Origin: Desulfurellaceae bacterium bin18
GTDB taxonomy: Bacteria; Desulfobacterota; Binatia; Bin18
Assembly: GCA_002238415.1 (NCBI GenBank)
Contig: MPMI01000005.1
Location: 90,521 to 154,520 of the forward strand
Direction of reading: 5' to 3'
DNA length: 64,000 nucleotides
Part shown: positions 26,666-34,108 of the stretch, piece after piece
Layout of the letters: each line of letters opens with the position of its first letter
How positions within the stretch are numbered: the first letter of the stretch is position 1
The notes under the pieces: generated by a model
Told to the model about the DNA's origin: nothing
Seen by the model: only the letters and a program-made list of their open reading frames with translations
Database searches by the model: none
Made by a program: the position numbers and the translations under genes

Positions 26666-27328
26666 TCATGAAGAACTGACGGACGCCGGGGCGACTCGTG
26701 ACTCAGCTTCATGCTCCTTGCCCGACAGGCCCTCCAGCCCTTCTTTCACCAGCCAGGGAATCATCAGCAGCGCCGCGACTGGATCCGCCCACCACCAGCT
26801 AAGCGCTGCGTTTGCCCCAAGTCCCAATAATAGAGTAAACGAAAGATAGGAGCAGGCCAGCGTCTCTTTGGCCTCCGCTCGTAGTGCCCGACTGCCGACC
26901 TCTGTTGCCGCCCGTAACTTTCCGAATGAGACCAACGGCATGATGATGAGAGAGGCTGTGGCCAGCAGCAGGCCGATATAACTCACGTTCGGGACCTCTT
27001 GATGCCACAGCATCCAAACGGACTGGATCAGGACATACAGGGCGAGAGCCATAAAAGACAGGCCCACAAAGCGATGGACCACCAGGTCGGCGCGGGCGAC
27101 CCGGTCAGAATCCGCCCCGCGCGCCTCAAGGCGCAGCCGCCAGATGAGGACACTGGCGGCTGCGAGTTCGATGACGCTGTTGGAGCCAAATTCAATCAGG
27201 GCAATACTCGCCGCTTCAACGCCGGCCCACAGCGCAATAACTGCCTCCACCACGTTATAGAGCATGGTGGTAACAACCAGGATGATCCCGACCCGCAGCC
27301 AGTATGAGGAGCCCTGTGCTTTCTCCAT
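26666..27328 (-). CDS. Cation diffusion facilitator-like membrane protein
   Basis: A 220-residue membrane protein with six hydrophobic segments, the transmembrane part of a CDF-type transporter lacking the C-terminal cytoplasmic domain. FGSNSVIELAAASVLIWRLR and EAKETLACSYLSFTLLLGLG occupy the helix II and V metal-site positions, with WWWADPVAALLMIPWLVKEG closing. I chose the ATG at 27328 after GAGGGAGGACG. CDF proteins usually export zinc or cobalt, so placement in an uptake cluster is odd; it may export a competing metal. Confidence 0.75.
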   Translation of the reverse strand: MEKAQGSSYWLRVGIILVVTTMLYNVVEAVIALWAGVEAASIALIEFGSNSVIELAAASVLIWRLRLEARGADSDRVARADLVVHRFVGLSFMALALYVLIQSVWMLWHQEVPNVSYIGLLLATASLIIMPLVSFGKLRAATEVGSRALRAEAKETLACSYLSFTLLLGLGANAALSWWWADPVAALLMIPWLVKEGLEGLSGKEHEAESRVAPASVSSS

Positions 27329-27409
27329 CCGTCGTCCTCCCTCTACCCCTGTCCTCATATCTTTTCATGGACGGAGGAGAAAGAAAAACTCGACGAAAAG
27401 GAAGGGTAT

Positions 27410-28261
27410 CTAACGCGGCCGCATTGCGCGAAAGAGCCAGACCGCGGCCAACAGCAGGGCAAGACAGGCGGCGGCCATCTGGCCGGGGGGGTAATCGTAC
27501 GCATTCGCCACAATAAAGGCGAAAACACTCATGCCGAGCGAGACCAGCGGAGCCAGGATGAACAGGCTGCCGGCCGTTCGGCCCAGGCTCTTGGCAACCA
27601 GGGCCGGCAGCACCAGACTCGCAAAAGCAAACACGACGCCGGAAACACGGATGGAAAACCCGACGGCCAGACCGAGCCAGGTCGAGAGCAGACCATCCCA
27701 GAGCCCGGTTCTCAGGCCGGCCGCGCGGGCCATGACCGGGTCAAGAGTGACCAGCAGGATGGATCGATAATACACAACGAAGGCCGTGCCGGTCAGCAGC
27801 GCCATACCGGCAAAAATCCAGACATCTTCGGTCCGCGCCCCAATGATCGTGCTGGACAACAGGCGGTTGACTTCCTCCATGCCGTGCGGGCTGTGGGCCA
27901 GCAGCAGAATGGAGGCGCTCACCGAGAACAAAAAGACCCAGCCGGTGATGGCCTCGTGGGTTTCCTGACCGGCCCGCCGTCCGCCGCCGGTTGTGAGAAA
28001 GGCGGCCAGCACGGCAAACAGCCCGCCCATGAGGGAGTGGACCAAATCGGAATTCCACCAGGAATCCGGACCGAGCAGACCGCCCGACCAGATGCCTAGG
28101 GCAATGCCCAACAACGACGCCTGTGAAACCGCCGCGCCGATGAAGATCTGATCACGGGCGACTACCAGCACCCCGATCAGCGAGAGCAGAATGCCAATCA
28201 GCCAGCCGGACAGATAGGCGTTCTGGAAGAGCGCCCACGAACTCACGAAACTATCGATCAT
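27410..28261 (-). CDS. Metal ABC transporter permease (ZnuB/AztB type)
   Basis: A 283-residue inner-membrane permease of the ABC-3 family with eight or so hydrophobic helices: AYLSGWLIGILLSLIGVLVV, FIGAAVSQASLLGIALGIW, SSTIIGARTEDVWIF and SIRVSGVVFAFASLVLPALV. This family imports zinc or manganese. It is 8 bases downstream of the ATPase gene and works with it and the binding protein at 29469-30518. Confidence 0.9.
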   Translation of the reverse strand: MIDSFVSSWALFQNAYLSGWLIGILLSLIGVLVVARDQIFIGAAVSQASLLGIALGIWSGGLLGPDSWWNSDLVHSLMGGLFAVLAAFLTTGGGRRAGQETHEAITGWVFLFSVSASILLLAHSPHGMEEVNRLLSSTIIGARTEDVWIFAGMALLTGTAFVVYYRSILLVTLDPVMARAAGLRTGLWDGLLSTWLGLAVGFSIRVSGVVFAFASLVLPALVAKSLGRTAGSLFILAPLVSLGMSVFAFIVANAYDYPPGQMAAACLALLLAAVWLFRAMRPR

Positions 28262-28269
28262 TGCGAAGC

Positions 28270-29010
28270 CTAGGAATGCAGGTCGGACGAACCTTCTGGC
28301 GCGACGTGCAGATGAATACGCTGGCCGCGCCCATAGACGCGATCCAGGTTGGATTCGTTCAGCACCTGGGCTTTGGGGCCGGCAACAAGGGTTCCTTGGG
28401 CGACCAGGCCGATATGGGTGGCGTAGCGTTCGGCAATGCCAAGATTATGGGTGACGAACAGACAGGTGTTGTGCTCCCGCTTGTGAATATCGGTCAAGGT
28501 TTGCAGGAAGTCGCCTTCTGCAGCCATGTCAAGGTTGTTCGTCGGCTCGTCCAGAATCAACAGGGCGGGACGTCTCACCAGCGCTCGGGCAACCAGCGCG
28601 CGCTGGCGCTGGCCACCCGACAGCGTCCAGTAGTTCTTATGCTTCAGTTGGGCCAGATCAAATGTGCCCAGTGCCCGGTCCAGATACTCCCGTCGTGTGG
28701 TCCGGTTCAGGTCGGTGCCGACCAGACCCAGACCGACGAACTCACGGATCGTAATCGGTAGCGTGGGATTGATATCGCAACGCTGCGGTACAAACCCGAC
28801 CCCATTAGCTACCTGCCGGTAGAGGCGGCCCGTCTGCGGCTTGAGCAACCCGAGCAAGGTCTGGAGCAGGGTGGTCTTGCCGCTGCCGTTCCGGCCCAGC
28901 ACGAACCACAATTCTCCGGCCCGAATGGTCAGATTGACGCGCCCGAGCACGACAAGGTTGCCGTAGCCAACCGACAGGTTGGTCGTTTGCAGAACAATAT
29001 CGCTGTCCAT
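28270..29010 (-). CDS. Metal ABC transporter ATPase (ZnuC/AztA type)
   Basis: A 246-residue ABC ATPase: Walker A GRNGSGKTT, signature LSGGQRQRALVARALVRRP, Walker B ALLILDEPTNNLD, and switch His in LFVTHNLGIAERYA. The Q-loop region FVPQR is present. It powers the permease at 27410-28261. I chose the ATG at 29010, 14 bases after the MerC-like stop; a GTG 33 bases earlier would overlap that gene. Confidence 0.9.
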   Translation of the reverse strand: MDSDIVLQTTNLSVGYGNLVVLGRVNLTIRAGELWFVLGRNGSGKTTLLQTLLGLLKPQTGRLYRQVANGVGFVPQRCDINPTLPITIREFVGLGLVGTDLNRTTRREYLDRALGTFDLAQLKHKNYWTLSGGQRQRALVARALVRRPALLILDEPTNNLDMAAEGDFLQTLTDIHKREHNTCLFVTHNLGIAERYATHIGLVAQGTLVAGPKAQVLNESNLDRVYGRGQRIHLHVAPEGSSDLHS

Positions 29011-29024
29011 GAAGCCGTACTGTA

Positions 29025-29450
29025 CTAGTCGGAAGCCTGACACTGCAAACAGGTCTTACACAGATGCCGGTTCAGCAGATGACCGCCCGCCAGCAGCCCG
29101 GCTCCGAGGACAACACACACGACCTCGGCCGTCTCTTCGGGAGAAAGGCGCCCAGCGACGATGAGCAGGGTCGCTGCCCCGAGCAGCAGCAGAGTACGGC
29201 GTTGGTGGTGAATGCGAAATCCCCAGCACAGGCTCCCCACGGCCAGTACGAGTGAGGTACCCAGAAGCAGAGTTTCCACCGATTCGTCAGCAAGAAAGCC
29301 GAGCCCTACGAACGGTAGCAGAGACAGGAGCAGGGGAGTCGCCATGCAATGAGTAGCGCAGGCCAGCGACAGCCCCGCCCCGAGTTGGTCCACCCACAGA
29401 GCGGCCGCGCTTGGTTTAGGGGAAAGGGAGAGGGCCGAATGGGAAAGCAT
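29025..29450 (-). CDS. MerC-domain membrane protein
   Basis: A 141-residue protein with four hydrophobic segments. LSLACATHCMATPLLLSLLP carries the Cys pair in the first helix and RHLCKTCLQC the C-terminal Cys pair, the pattern of the MerC family. MerC proper carries mercury across the inner membrane; relatives in zinc loci may move zinc or another soft metal. It is nested between the binding protein and the ATPase in a tight operon (18- and 14-base gaps), so it probably belongs to the same uptake system. Confidence 0.8.
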   Translation of the reverse strand: MLSHSALSLSPKPSAAALWVDQLGAGLSLACATHCMATPLLLSLLPFVGLGFLADESVETLLLGTSLVLAVGSLCWGFRIHHQRRTLLLLGAATLLIVAGRLSPEETAEVVCVVLGAGLLAGGHLLNRHLCKTCLQCQASD

Positions 29451-29468
29451 GCGTCTCGACCCGATGCT

Positions 29469-30518
29469 CTACTTGGTCGTTCCCGCTAACGCTGCTGCGA
29501 GTTGCTTCACGTTGTAATCCAGCATATCGAGGTAGTGTGCCGTGCCAGGGCGAGAGTCGGCTTGTTCGGCCATAGGGACGATGGTCGCGCCAGAGCTCTC
29601 AGAGACGAATTGGGCATAGCGGGGATCGTAATAGGCCGCTTGCAGAAAGGCTTTCACCCTGTTCGTCTTCATCAACTCGATCACCACGCCCATATGTTTC
29701 GTGGTTGGGAGTATGCCCGGCAGGGGCTCGAGATAGGCGATGATGTCGAGCCCGAAGAGTGCGGCAAAGTACACCCAGGCATTATGGTCGCCGACGATCT
29801 TGCTGCCGGCATAGGGCCGCAGGCTGCCGAACCAGCCACCCAGCAGAGCCTCCTGTCCCTGACTCTTGAGAAAACTGTCCAGCCGTCCGTGCCGGGCCAA
29901 CACTACCAGCTTCTCAAAGTCGTAGGCGTCCGCCAGAGCTTCGCCGACCAGGGCCACGCCCAAACGTCGCCGGAAGTCGGCATAGCGCTCGGCGAAATAC
30001 GGGGCGTTGGTCGGCCGGAGAGCGCTCAGCCGGTCCCGCAGCAGCTGTGCGACACGCAGGCCGTTCGTGGGATCGAGCAGATAGTGGGGGTTACCGAATG
30101 GATGGATATCTCCCATGGAGCGGTCGACCGGCGTGCTGGAAACCTCAAGCGGAGCGATGGCCGTGGACGCATCGATATAGCCCTGGCCGCCAAGGAGAAT
30201 AGCGCCGTTCCGGGCATTTTGCAGCAGGGGCGGCGCCCAGCCAATTTCCAGGTCCAGACCGATCTGGACGTACACATCGCAAGTACTCAGGGCCTTGATG
30301 AAGCTCGGCTTGGGCACCACGAAGTGGGGGTTTTCCGTCCCTTTGGCAAAGACCGTCAGTGCCGTCTGCTCGCCACCAATCTCCTGGACCAGGCTGCCGA
30401 GGTCCGGCACCGTGGCACAGACTTTGAGCGGCTGTGCCTGGGCGAACGGGGTCAACCACAAGCCGCTAACCAGACTCACAAGTGTTATTACAGAGATAAG
30501 AAAACGGATCATCAACAT
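29469..30518 (-). CDS. Metal ABC transporter substrate-binding protein (ZnuA/AztC type)
   Basis: A 349-residue periplasmic cluster A-I binding protein. Signal peptide residues 1-27 (MLMIRFLISVITLVSLVSGL, cleavage after AQA). Likely zinc ligands are the His of GTENPHFVVPKPS, the His of GDIHPFGNPHYLLDPTNG, and His/Asp of KIVGDHNAWVYF. It lacks the long His-rich loop of ZnuA, as AztC-type proteins do. CAGGAG lies before the ATG at 30518. It is second in the leftward operon after the porin. Confidence 0.88.
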   Translation of the reverse strand: MLMIRFLISVITLVSLVSGLWLTPFAQAQPLKVCATVPDLGSLVQEIGGEQTALTVFAKGTENPHFVVPKPSFIKALSTCDVYVQIGLDLEIGWAPPLLQNARNGAILLGGQGYIDASTAIAPLEVSSTPVDRSMGDIHPFGNPHYLLDPTNGLRVAQLLRDRLSALRPTNAPYFAERYADFRRRLGVALVGEALADAYDFEKLVVLARHGRLDSFLKSQGQEALLGGWFGSLRPYAGSKIVGDHNAWVYFAALFGLDIIAYLEPLPGILPTTKHMGVVIELMKTNRVKAFLQAAYYDPRYAQFVSESSGATIVPMAEQADSRPGTAHYLDMLDYNVKQLAAALAGTTK

Positions 30519-30541
30519 GGGCCTATTCTCCTGCTGTTCGC

Positions 30542-32176
30542 TTAGAAGTTGTGCGCGGCGTGGGCACCGTACATCCACTCGAAGCCGAGCCAGATGGTAT
30601 GCGCGTCGTCCTTGAGGTGGCTGGCCATATCGTAGTTGTACTGGAGTCGGATGCGCGAGAATTCGGACGGCCGCCAGACCAGCAACGGAGAGAGGCGGTG
30701 GCGGTCATCACGGAACGGATCGTTCTTGCGTCCGCCGATGCTCTGCCCACTCCCGCCGGCATACTCATAGCGCAGGCCGGCAGCCCATCTGGTCTGAAAT
30801 CCGTATAAAAGCTGGGTGTACAGGCCCCAGTCCTTGAGGGTGCGGCCCGGCAGGCTGGCGAAGTCGCCGGTCTCGGTTTCCTGGGTGTAGCGGGCCACGT
30901 GGTAGTCGCGCTTCATGATCTCGGTCTGCCAGGTCAGGAACGGATAACCGAAATTGCCGGCCGGCTGCCAGCGCCACTTCATGTCCAGCCCGTACAGCCA
31001 GGTGTCGGCATCCCGCCCGGTCGAGTTTGGCCCGTACAGACCAGACAAGCCAAACACCGCGGTTACGTCGTCGGTAAAGTTGAACGAGTTTTCCCAACGG
31101 GTCAGATAGAGGAAATCTCCAAAGCCGCGCACGTCTTGAGCGATAATCGGCCGGCCGGCGATGCCGTCGCCTTGAATGCCGCCGGTCGGCTCCTCAGCGT
31201 GCGCGTCTTCACCGGCATGGCCGTGTTCGTCAGCCTGTTCGTCTTCACCGGCGTGACCGTTACCGCCCCCGTGGGCATGGGCCAGTTCTCCGCCCAGGAA
31301 GCTGGCCATGGTCACACCGCCCGCGTTCTGCATGCCGAAGTGGAACTCGGAGAACCACGGCGTGGGGGGAAGCCACGAGGCCCGAAAACCGGCTTGTCGC
31401 ATGCCGTCTCCGCCGAACATGCGGGAGTTGACCACCGGCTGGTCGATCCAGTCCCAGAAGTGGGGGTGTTGCGGGTTGATCAGTCCGAACTCGGTCAGGG
31501 AATGGCCGACCTCAAGCTGAAGACTGTAGGGCAGGGCCGACGAGGTGAGAAATGCCTCTTCAAGCTCAAGCGCGGTCTCGCCGGTGCTTGGGTTGACCGA
31601 GGTGAGGATATGCGCCTCGCCAGTGAAATAGGGGTCAACCGCGCCGGACAGGGAAAATTCGGCCTGACCCAGGGTGAAGCCTCGTTGTTTCGGGTCGTGG
31701 CCACCGCCCTGTAGCGTCGAAATCGCGGCGTCTCGCTCGCTGGAGCCGCCGGTGAAGAACAGCACATCGGCCGAAATGTCAATCAGGCGCAACTGCGTGT
31801 TTCCGCCCAGCGGCTGTGACCACAGCGCCCGCCGGTCCGGCTCCGGCTCAAAATCCGGGACGCCGAGTTCGTCAAGCGCCTGGTCTAATGGGGAGTCAAC
31901 CTGGACGGCCATACGGTCAACTTGTTGTCGCTGTATGGCCTGGACTTGTGCCTCTTGTGCCTCGACTTTTTGCTTGAGTGCCTGATCTCGTGAGGTTGAG
32001 TCCTTCTGCATCTGCAAAATGGTGTGCTGGAGTTGCTCGACCGTTTGCTGAAGACGGTCAACCTGGCTGCGGAGGGCTCGGACCTCGGCCGGGTCGCCGG
32101 CCTGGGCGCTGGCGCCCGGCGGGGACAAAAGGATGGAGGTGGCCGAGATGAGAGCGATCACGAGTGTTGTACGCAT
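30542..32176 (-). CDS. Outer-membrane porin-like protein with His-rich loop
   Basis: A 544-residue exported protein. Signal peptide 1-25 (LVIALISATSILLSPPGASA). Residues ~33-75 are a coiled coil (VRALRSQVDRLQQTVEQLQ), followed by a beta-barrel with alternating aromatic strands, ending in WLGFEWMYGAHAAHNF with terminal Phe as in outer-membrane barrels. A central loop is His/Glu/Asp-rich (AHAHGGGNGHAGEDEQADEH), suited to zinc capture at the cell surface. AAGGAAC precedes the ATG at 32176. It leads the zinc operon and has an operator-like box 13 bases upstream. Confidence 0.75.
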   Translation of the reverse strand: MRTTLVIALISATSILLSPPGASAQAGDPAEVRALRSQVDRLQQTVEQLQHTILQMQKDSTSRDQALKQKVEAQEAQVQAIQRQQVDRMAVQVDSPLDQALDELGVPDFEPEPDRRALWSQPLGGNTQLRLIDISADVLFFTGGSSERDAAISTLQGGGHDPKQRGFTLGQAEFSLSGAVDPYFTGEAHILTSVNPSTGETALELEEAFLTSSALPYSLQLEVGHSLTEFGLINPQHPHFWDWIDQPVVNSRMFGGDGMRQAGFRASWLPPTPWFSEFHFGMQNAGGVTMASFLGGELAHAHGGGNGHAGEDEQADEHGHAGEDAHAEEPTGGIQGDGIAGRPIIAQDVRGFGDFLYLTRWENSFNFTDDVTAVFGLSGLYGPNSTGRDADTWLYGLDMKWRWQPAGNFGYPFLTWQTEIMKRDYHVARYTQETETGDFASLPGRTLKDWGLYTQLLYGFQTRWAAGLRYEYAGGSGQSIGGRKNDPFRDDRHRLSPLLVWRPSEFSRIRLQYNYDMASHLKDDAHTIWLGFEWMYGAHAAHNF

Positions 32177-32188
32177 GGGGGTTCCTTG

Positions 32189-32205
32189 TTGCATAATAGT
32201 TGTAA
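32189..32205. promoter_or_regulatory. Zur-like operator copy 1 (TTGCAT-AATAG-TTGTAA)
   Basis: A 17-base imperfect palindrome immediately before the porin/ABC operon. It matches the other two boxes (33404-33420, 36200-36216) at 11 of 12 arm positions. Such placement would block transcription when the regulator is metal-loaded. Confidence 0.65.
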
Positions 32206-32263
32206 TAGAAACATCATTAAAGAACGACCATGGATTGTCAAGCCGACCCGGACCGCCATGGTT

Positions 32264-33202
32264 CTAGTGCGGGACGAGACACGAGTCGAGTGCAGCAAGA
32301 AGCGCCGAACGGTCAAACGCCGCGCCAATAAACACCAGATGATCCTGAGGTTGTGGGGTCAGGGACACCTGTCCGATAAAAAACTCTTTTCCAGTGAACT
32401 GTAACTCCCATTGTTTCGAGGAGTCGTGAAAGCGAACGAAGCCCTTCGCCCGCCAGACTTCGTCGGGCAATGCTTGCATCACTTCGGCAAAGGGCTCCGG
32501 GACAAAGGAGCACGGCGCGCGATAGGTTAGCGTGTGGAAATGGTCATGCTGGGGTGCGCGAGCAGTGGTAGGGGCCGACCGAGTCCCCTGCTGACTCAGT
32601 ACCTCGGAAAAATCCACATCGGCGTAGGTGGTCAGGAGAATTTTGGCCCGAGAGTTTTTGCGTTGGACGCCTTGAACCGCTCTTGCGAGTTGCATCCAAT
32701 GGGCGAGGTCACATTTGTTAATCAAAACGAAGTCTGCCGTCTCAGCAAACGAGCGCAGACCATAGCCTGCCATCTGTTGGGATGAGCCTCGCGCGTCGAT
32801 GACGGCAATCATCGCGGCAACAAACGCTTGTGACAGCATCTCTATATGGGTGAGTTGATCCAACAGGCGGACGGGATCGGCCAGCCCGGTTGCTTCGATA
32901 AATATGACATCGGGCTGCTGGGAGATAAGATCCGTGAGGGCGGAGTTCAGATCCGGCCGTAGGGTACAGCAAATACAGCCATCGGCAAACGTTTTGGTCG
33001 GATAGCCTTGTCCCCGGAGGCGTTCGCTATCAGTGCTCACGTCTCCATAATCGTTAATCAAGATGGCAGGTTGGAGACCCTGTGACGCGGCATAGGCTAA
33101 GAGCCCCTGCAGGAAGGTCGTCTTGCCACTCCCCAGGAAGCCGGAAATGACGTAGATGGGGACGCTGGGAGCGTTCTCGAATAGTGTTTTTACAGACAGC
33201 AT
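32264..33202 (-). CDS. COG0523 (CobW/ZigA-type) metallochaperone GTPase
   Basis: A 312-residue G3E GTPase. Walker A GFLGSGKTT (residues 21-29), the metal-binding GCICC (75-79), switch EATGLADP, base motif NKCD, and a C-terminal CobW-C domain. COG0523 proteins insert or deliver zinc under scarcity; the Zur-like box in the shared upstream region and neighbouring zinc genes support a zinc role over cobalt. The ATG at 33202 is preferred over the longer frame. It is divergent from the Fur-family gene. Confidence 0.88.
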   Translation of the reverse strand: MLSVKTLFENAPSVPIYVISGFLGSGKTTFLQGLLAYAASQGLQPAILINDYGDVSTDSERLRGQGYPTKTFADGCICCTLRPDLNSALTDLISQQPDVIFIEATGLADPVRLLDQLTHIEMLSQAFVAAMIAVIDARGSSQQMAGYGLRSFAETADFVLINKCDLAHWMQLARAVQGVQRKNSRAKILLTTYADVDFSEVLSQQGTRSAPTTARAPQHDHFHTLTYRAPCSFVPEPFAEVMQALPDEVWRAKGFVRFHDSSKQWELQFTGKEFFIGQVSLTPQPQDHLVFIGAAFDRSALLAALDSCLVPH

Positions 33203-33236
33203 AACGCAAGAGACAGTCGAGTGAGACAGATAGGCA

Positions 33237-33274
33237 CCCCCGACAGAGTAACAGGAGGGAAACCCTGTCGGGGG
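33237..33274. other. Hairpin in leader of COG0523 gene
   Basis: Perfect 10-bp arms, CCCCCGACAG and CTGTCGGGGG, separated by 18 bases. It lies between the operator and the start codon, so it would be in the 5' leader of the leftward message. Possibly an attenuator or a repeat-element relic. Confidence 0.4.
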
Positions 33275-33403
33275 GCCGGGCAAGGAAGGCAGGCGCTCAT
33301 AGCACCCTCTCTCCTCTGCCCGGAGAGGGATTGAGAGACGGTGAACCCTGGGAAAACGAGGTGCGGTTCATCATGGGCCTCCAGTATCAAGTATTCGATG
33401 TAT

Positions 33404-33420
33404 TTGCAACTATATTGTAA
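33404..33420. promoter_or_regulatory. Zur-like operator copy 2 (TTGCAA-CTATA-TTGTAA)
   Basis: A 17-base palindromic box (arms TTGCAA/TTGTAA) in the divergent region between the COG0523 GTPase and Fur-family genes. Flanks are also shared with copy 3: TGTAT before and AAAA after. It could control both genes, including autoregulation. Confidence 0.7.
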
Positions 33421-33566
33421 AAAGACTATTATAGTGAACACTTCGTATAAAAGGAGAGGCGTGGAGAAAGGTGTGCTTACCTTTCCGTTGTCTGTTGGAA
33501 GGAATGGGCCTGAGACACTTTTTTCTTGCCGGAAGTCACAGAAATCGATAGGATGGGCGAGACGCT

Positions 33567-34013
33567 ATGAAAAAGGAAAGGATCGTTCGATCAATCGCAG
33601 AACTCCGCGCCCTGGTTCGATCCACCGGGCTGCGGAGCACAGGTCCCCGTGTTGCTGTGCTGCAGCGGCTTCAGCAGGCAATTACTCCTATGAGCCATGC
33701 GGAGATCGCCGAAGCCCTGGAGCCGGCGGGATTGGACCGGGCGACACTCTATCGGAATCTCATTGACCTCACTGACGTGGGTCTCTTGTCGCGAACGGAT
33801 CATGGCGATCACGTCTGGCGTTTTGAACTCCGCGACAATGCGCACGGCCAGGCCGAACAACATCCTCATTTTACCTGTATTGACTGTGGAGAGGTTGAGT
33901 GCCTGCCCGATACGAGCATCGAGGTATCCGCACCAGACCGTACGCCTCGTGCAATCAGAAATCACCATTTTGAGGTACAGATCACCGGCCTGTGCGACCG
34001 TTGCGCCGCCTAG
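33567..34013 (+). CDS. Fur-family regulator, probably Zur
   Basis: A 148-residue Fur-family repressor. The winged helix covers LRSTGPRVAVLQRLQQA to AGLDRATLYRNLIDLTDVGL. The dimer domain has HPHFTCIDCGEVECLP and LCDRCAA, two CxxC pairs forming the structural zinc site, and His residues for the sensory site. Fur-family members sense iron, zinc, manganese or peroxide. All linked genes handle zinc and share one operator, so I infer Zur. The gene stands alone and ends before a strong hairpin. Confidence 0.85.
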   Translation: MKKERIVRSIAELRALVRSTGLRSTGPRVAVLQRLQQAITPMSHAEIAEALEPAGLDRATLYRNLIDLTDVGLLSRTDHGDHVWRFELRDNAHGQAEQHPHFTCIDCGEVECLPDTSIEVSAPDRTPRAIRNHHFEVQITGLCDRCAA

Positions 34014-34024
34014 ACTCGGACGGT

Positions 34025-34085
34025 AGCCCCGGCCCTCGCCGCTGAGCGCAGCCCCGGCCCGCGCTCAGCGGCGAGGGCCGGGGCT
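34025..34085. terminator. 25-bp-arm hairpin between convergent genes
   Basis: Perfect 25-base arms (34025-34049 and 34061-34085) around an 11-base loop. The loop repeats part of the arm (AGCCCCGGCCC), and GCGCTCAGCGG recurs again at 34086-34096. It separates the Zur-like gene from the convergent His-rich propeller gene, and is longer than an ordinary terminator, so may be a palindromic repeat element. Confidence 0.75.
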
Positions 34086-34108
34086 GCGCTCAGCGGTCAC
34101 CCGCAACC

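Larger units (their letters stand above)
33203..33566. other. Divergent intergenic region of the zinc locus
   Basis: 364 bases between the COG0523 gene and the Fur-family gene. It holds a long hairpin (33237-33274) and one operator copy (33404-33420), listed separately. No credible gene: frames here lack ribosome sites. Confidence 0.6.

Noticed and set aside
26523..26849. Plus-strand gene with CSGCP motif between ZIP and CDF-like genes
   Set aside because: Most of it is antisense to the CDF-like gene, there is no ribosome site, and the resemblance to FeoA-like proteins is too weak.
33404..33420. Classical Fur (iron) box
   Set aside because: The sequence lacks the GATAAT hexamer array; the TTGCAA/TTGTAA palindrome and the zinc gene context fit Zur better.
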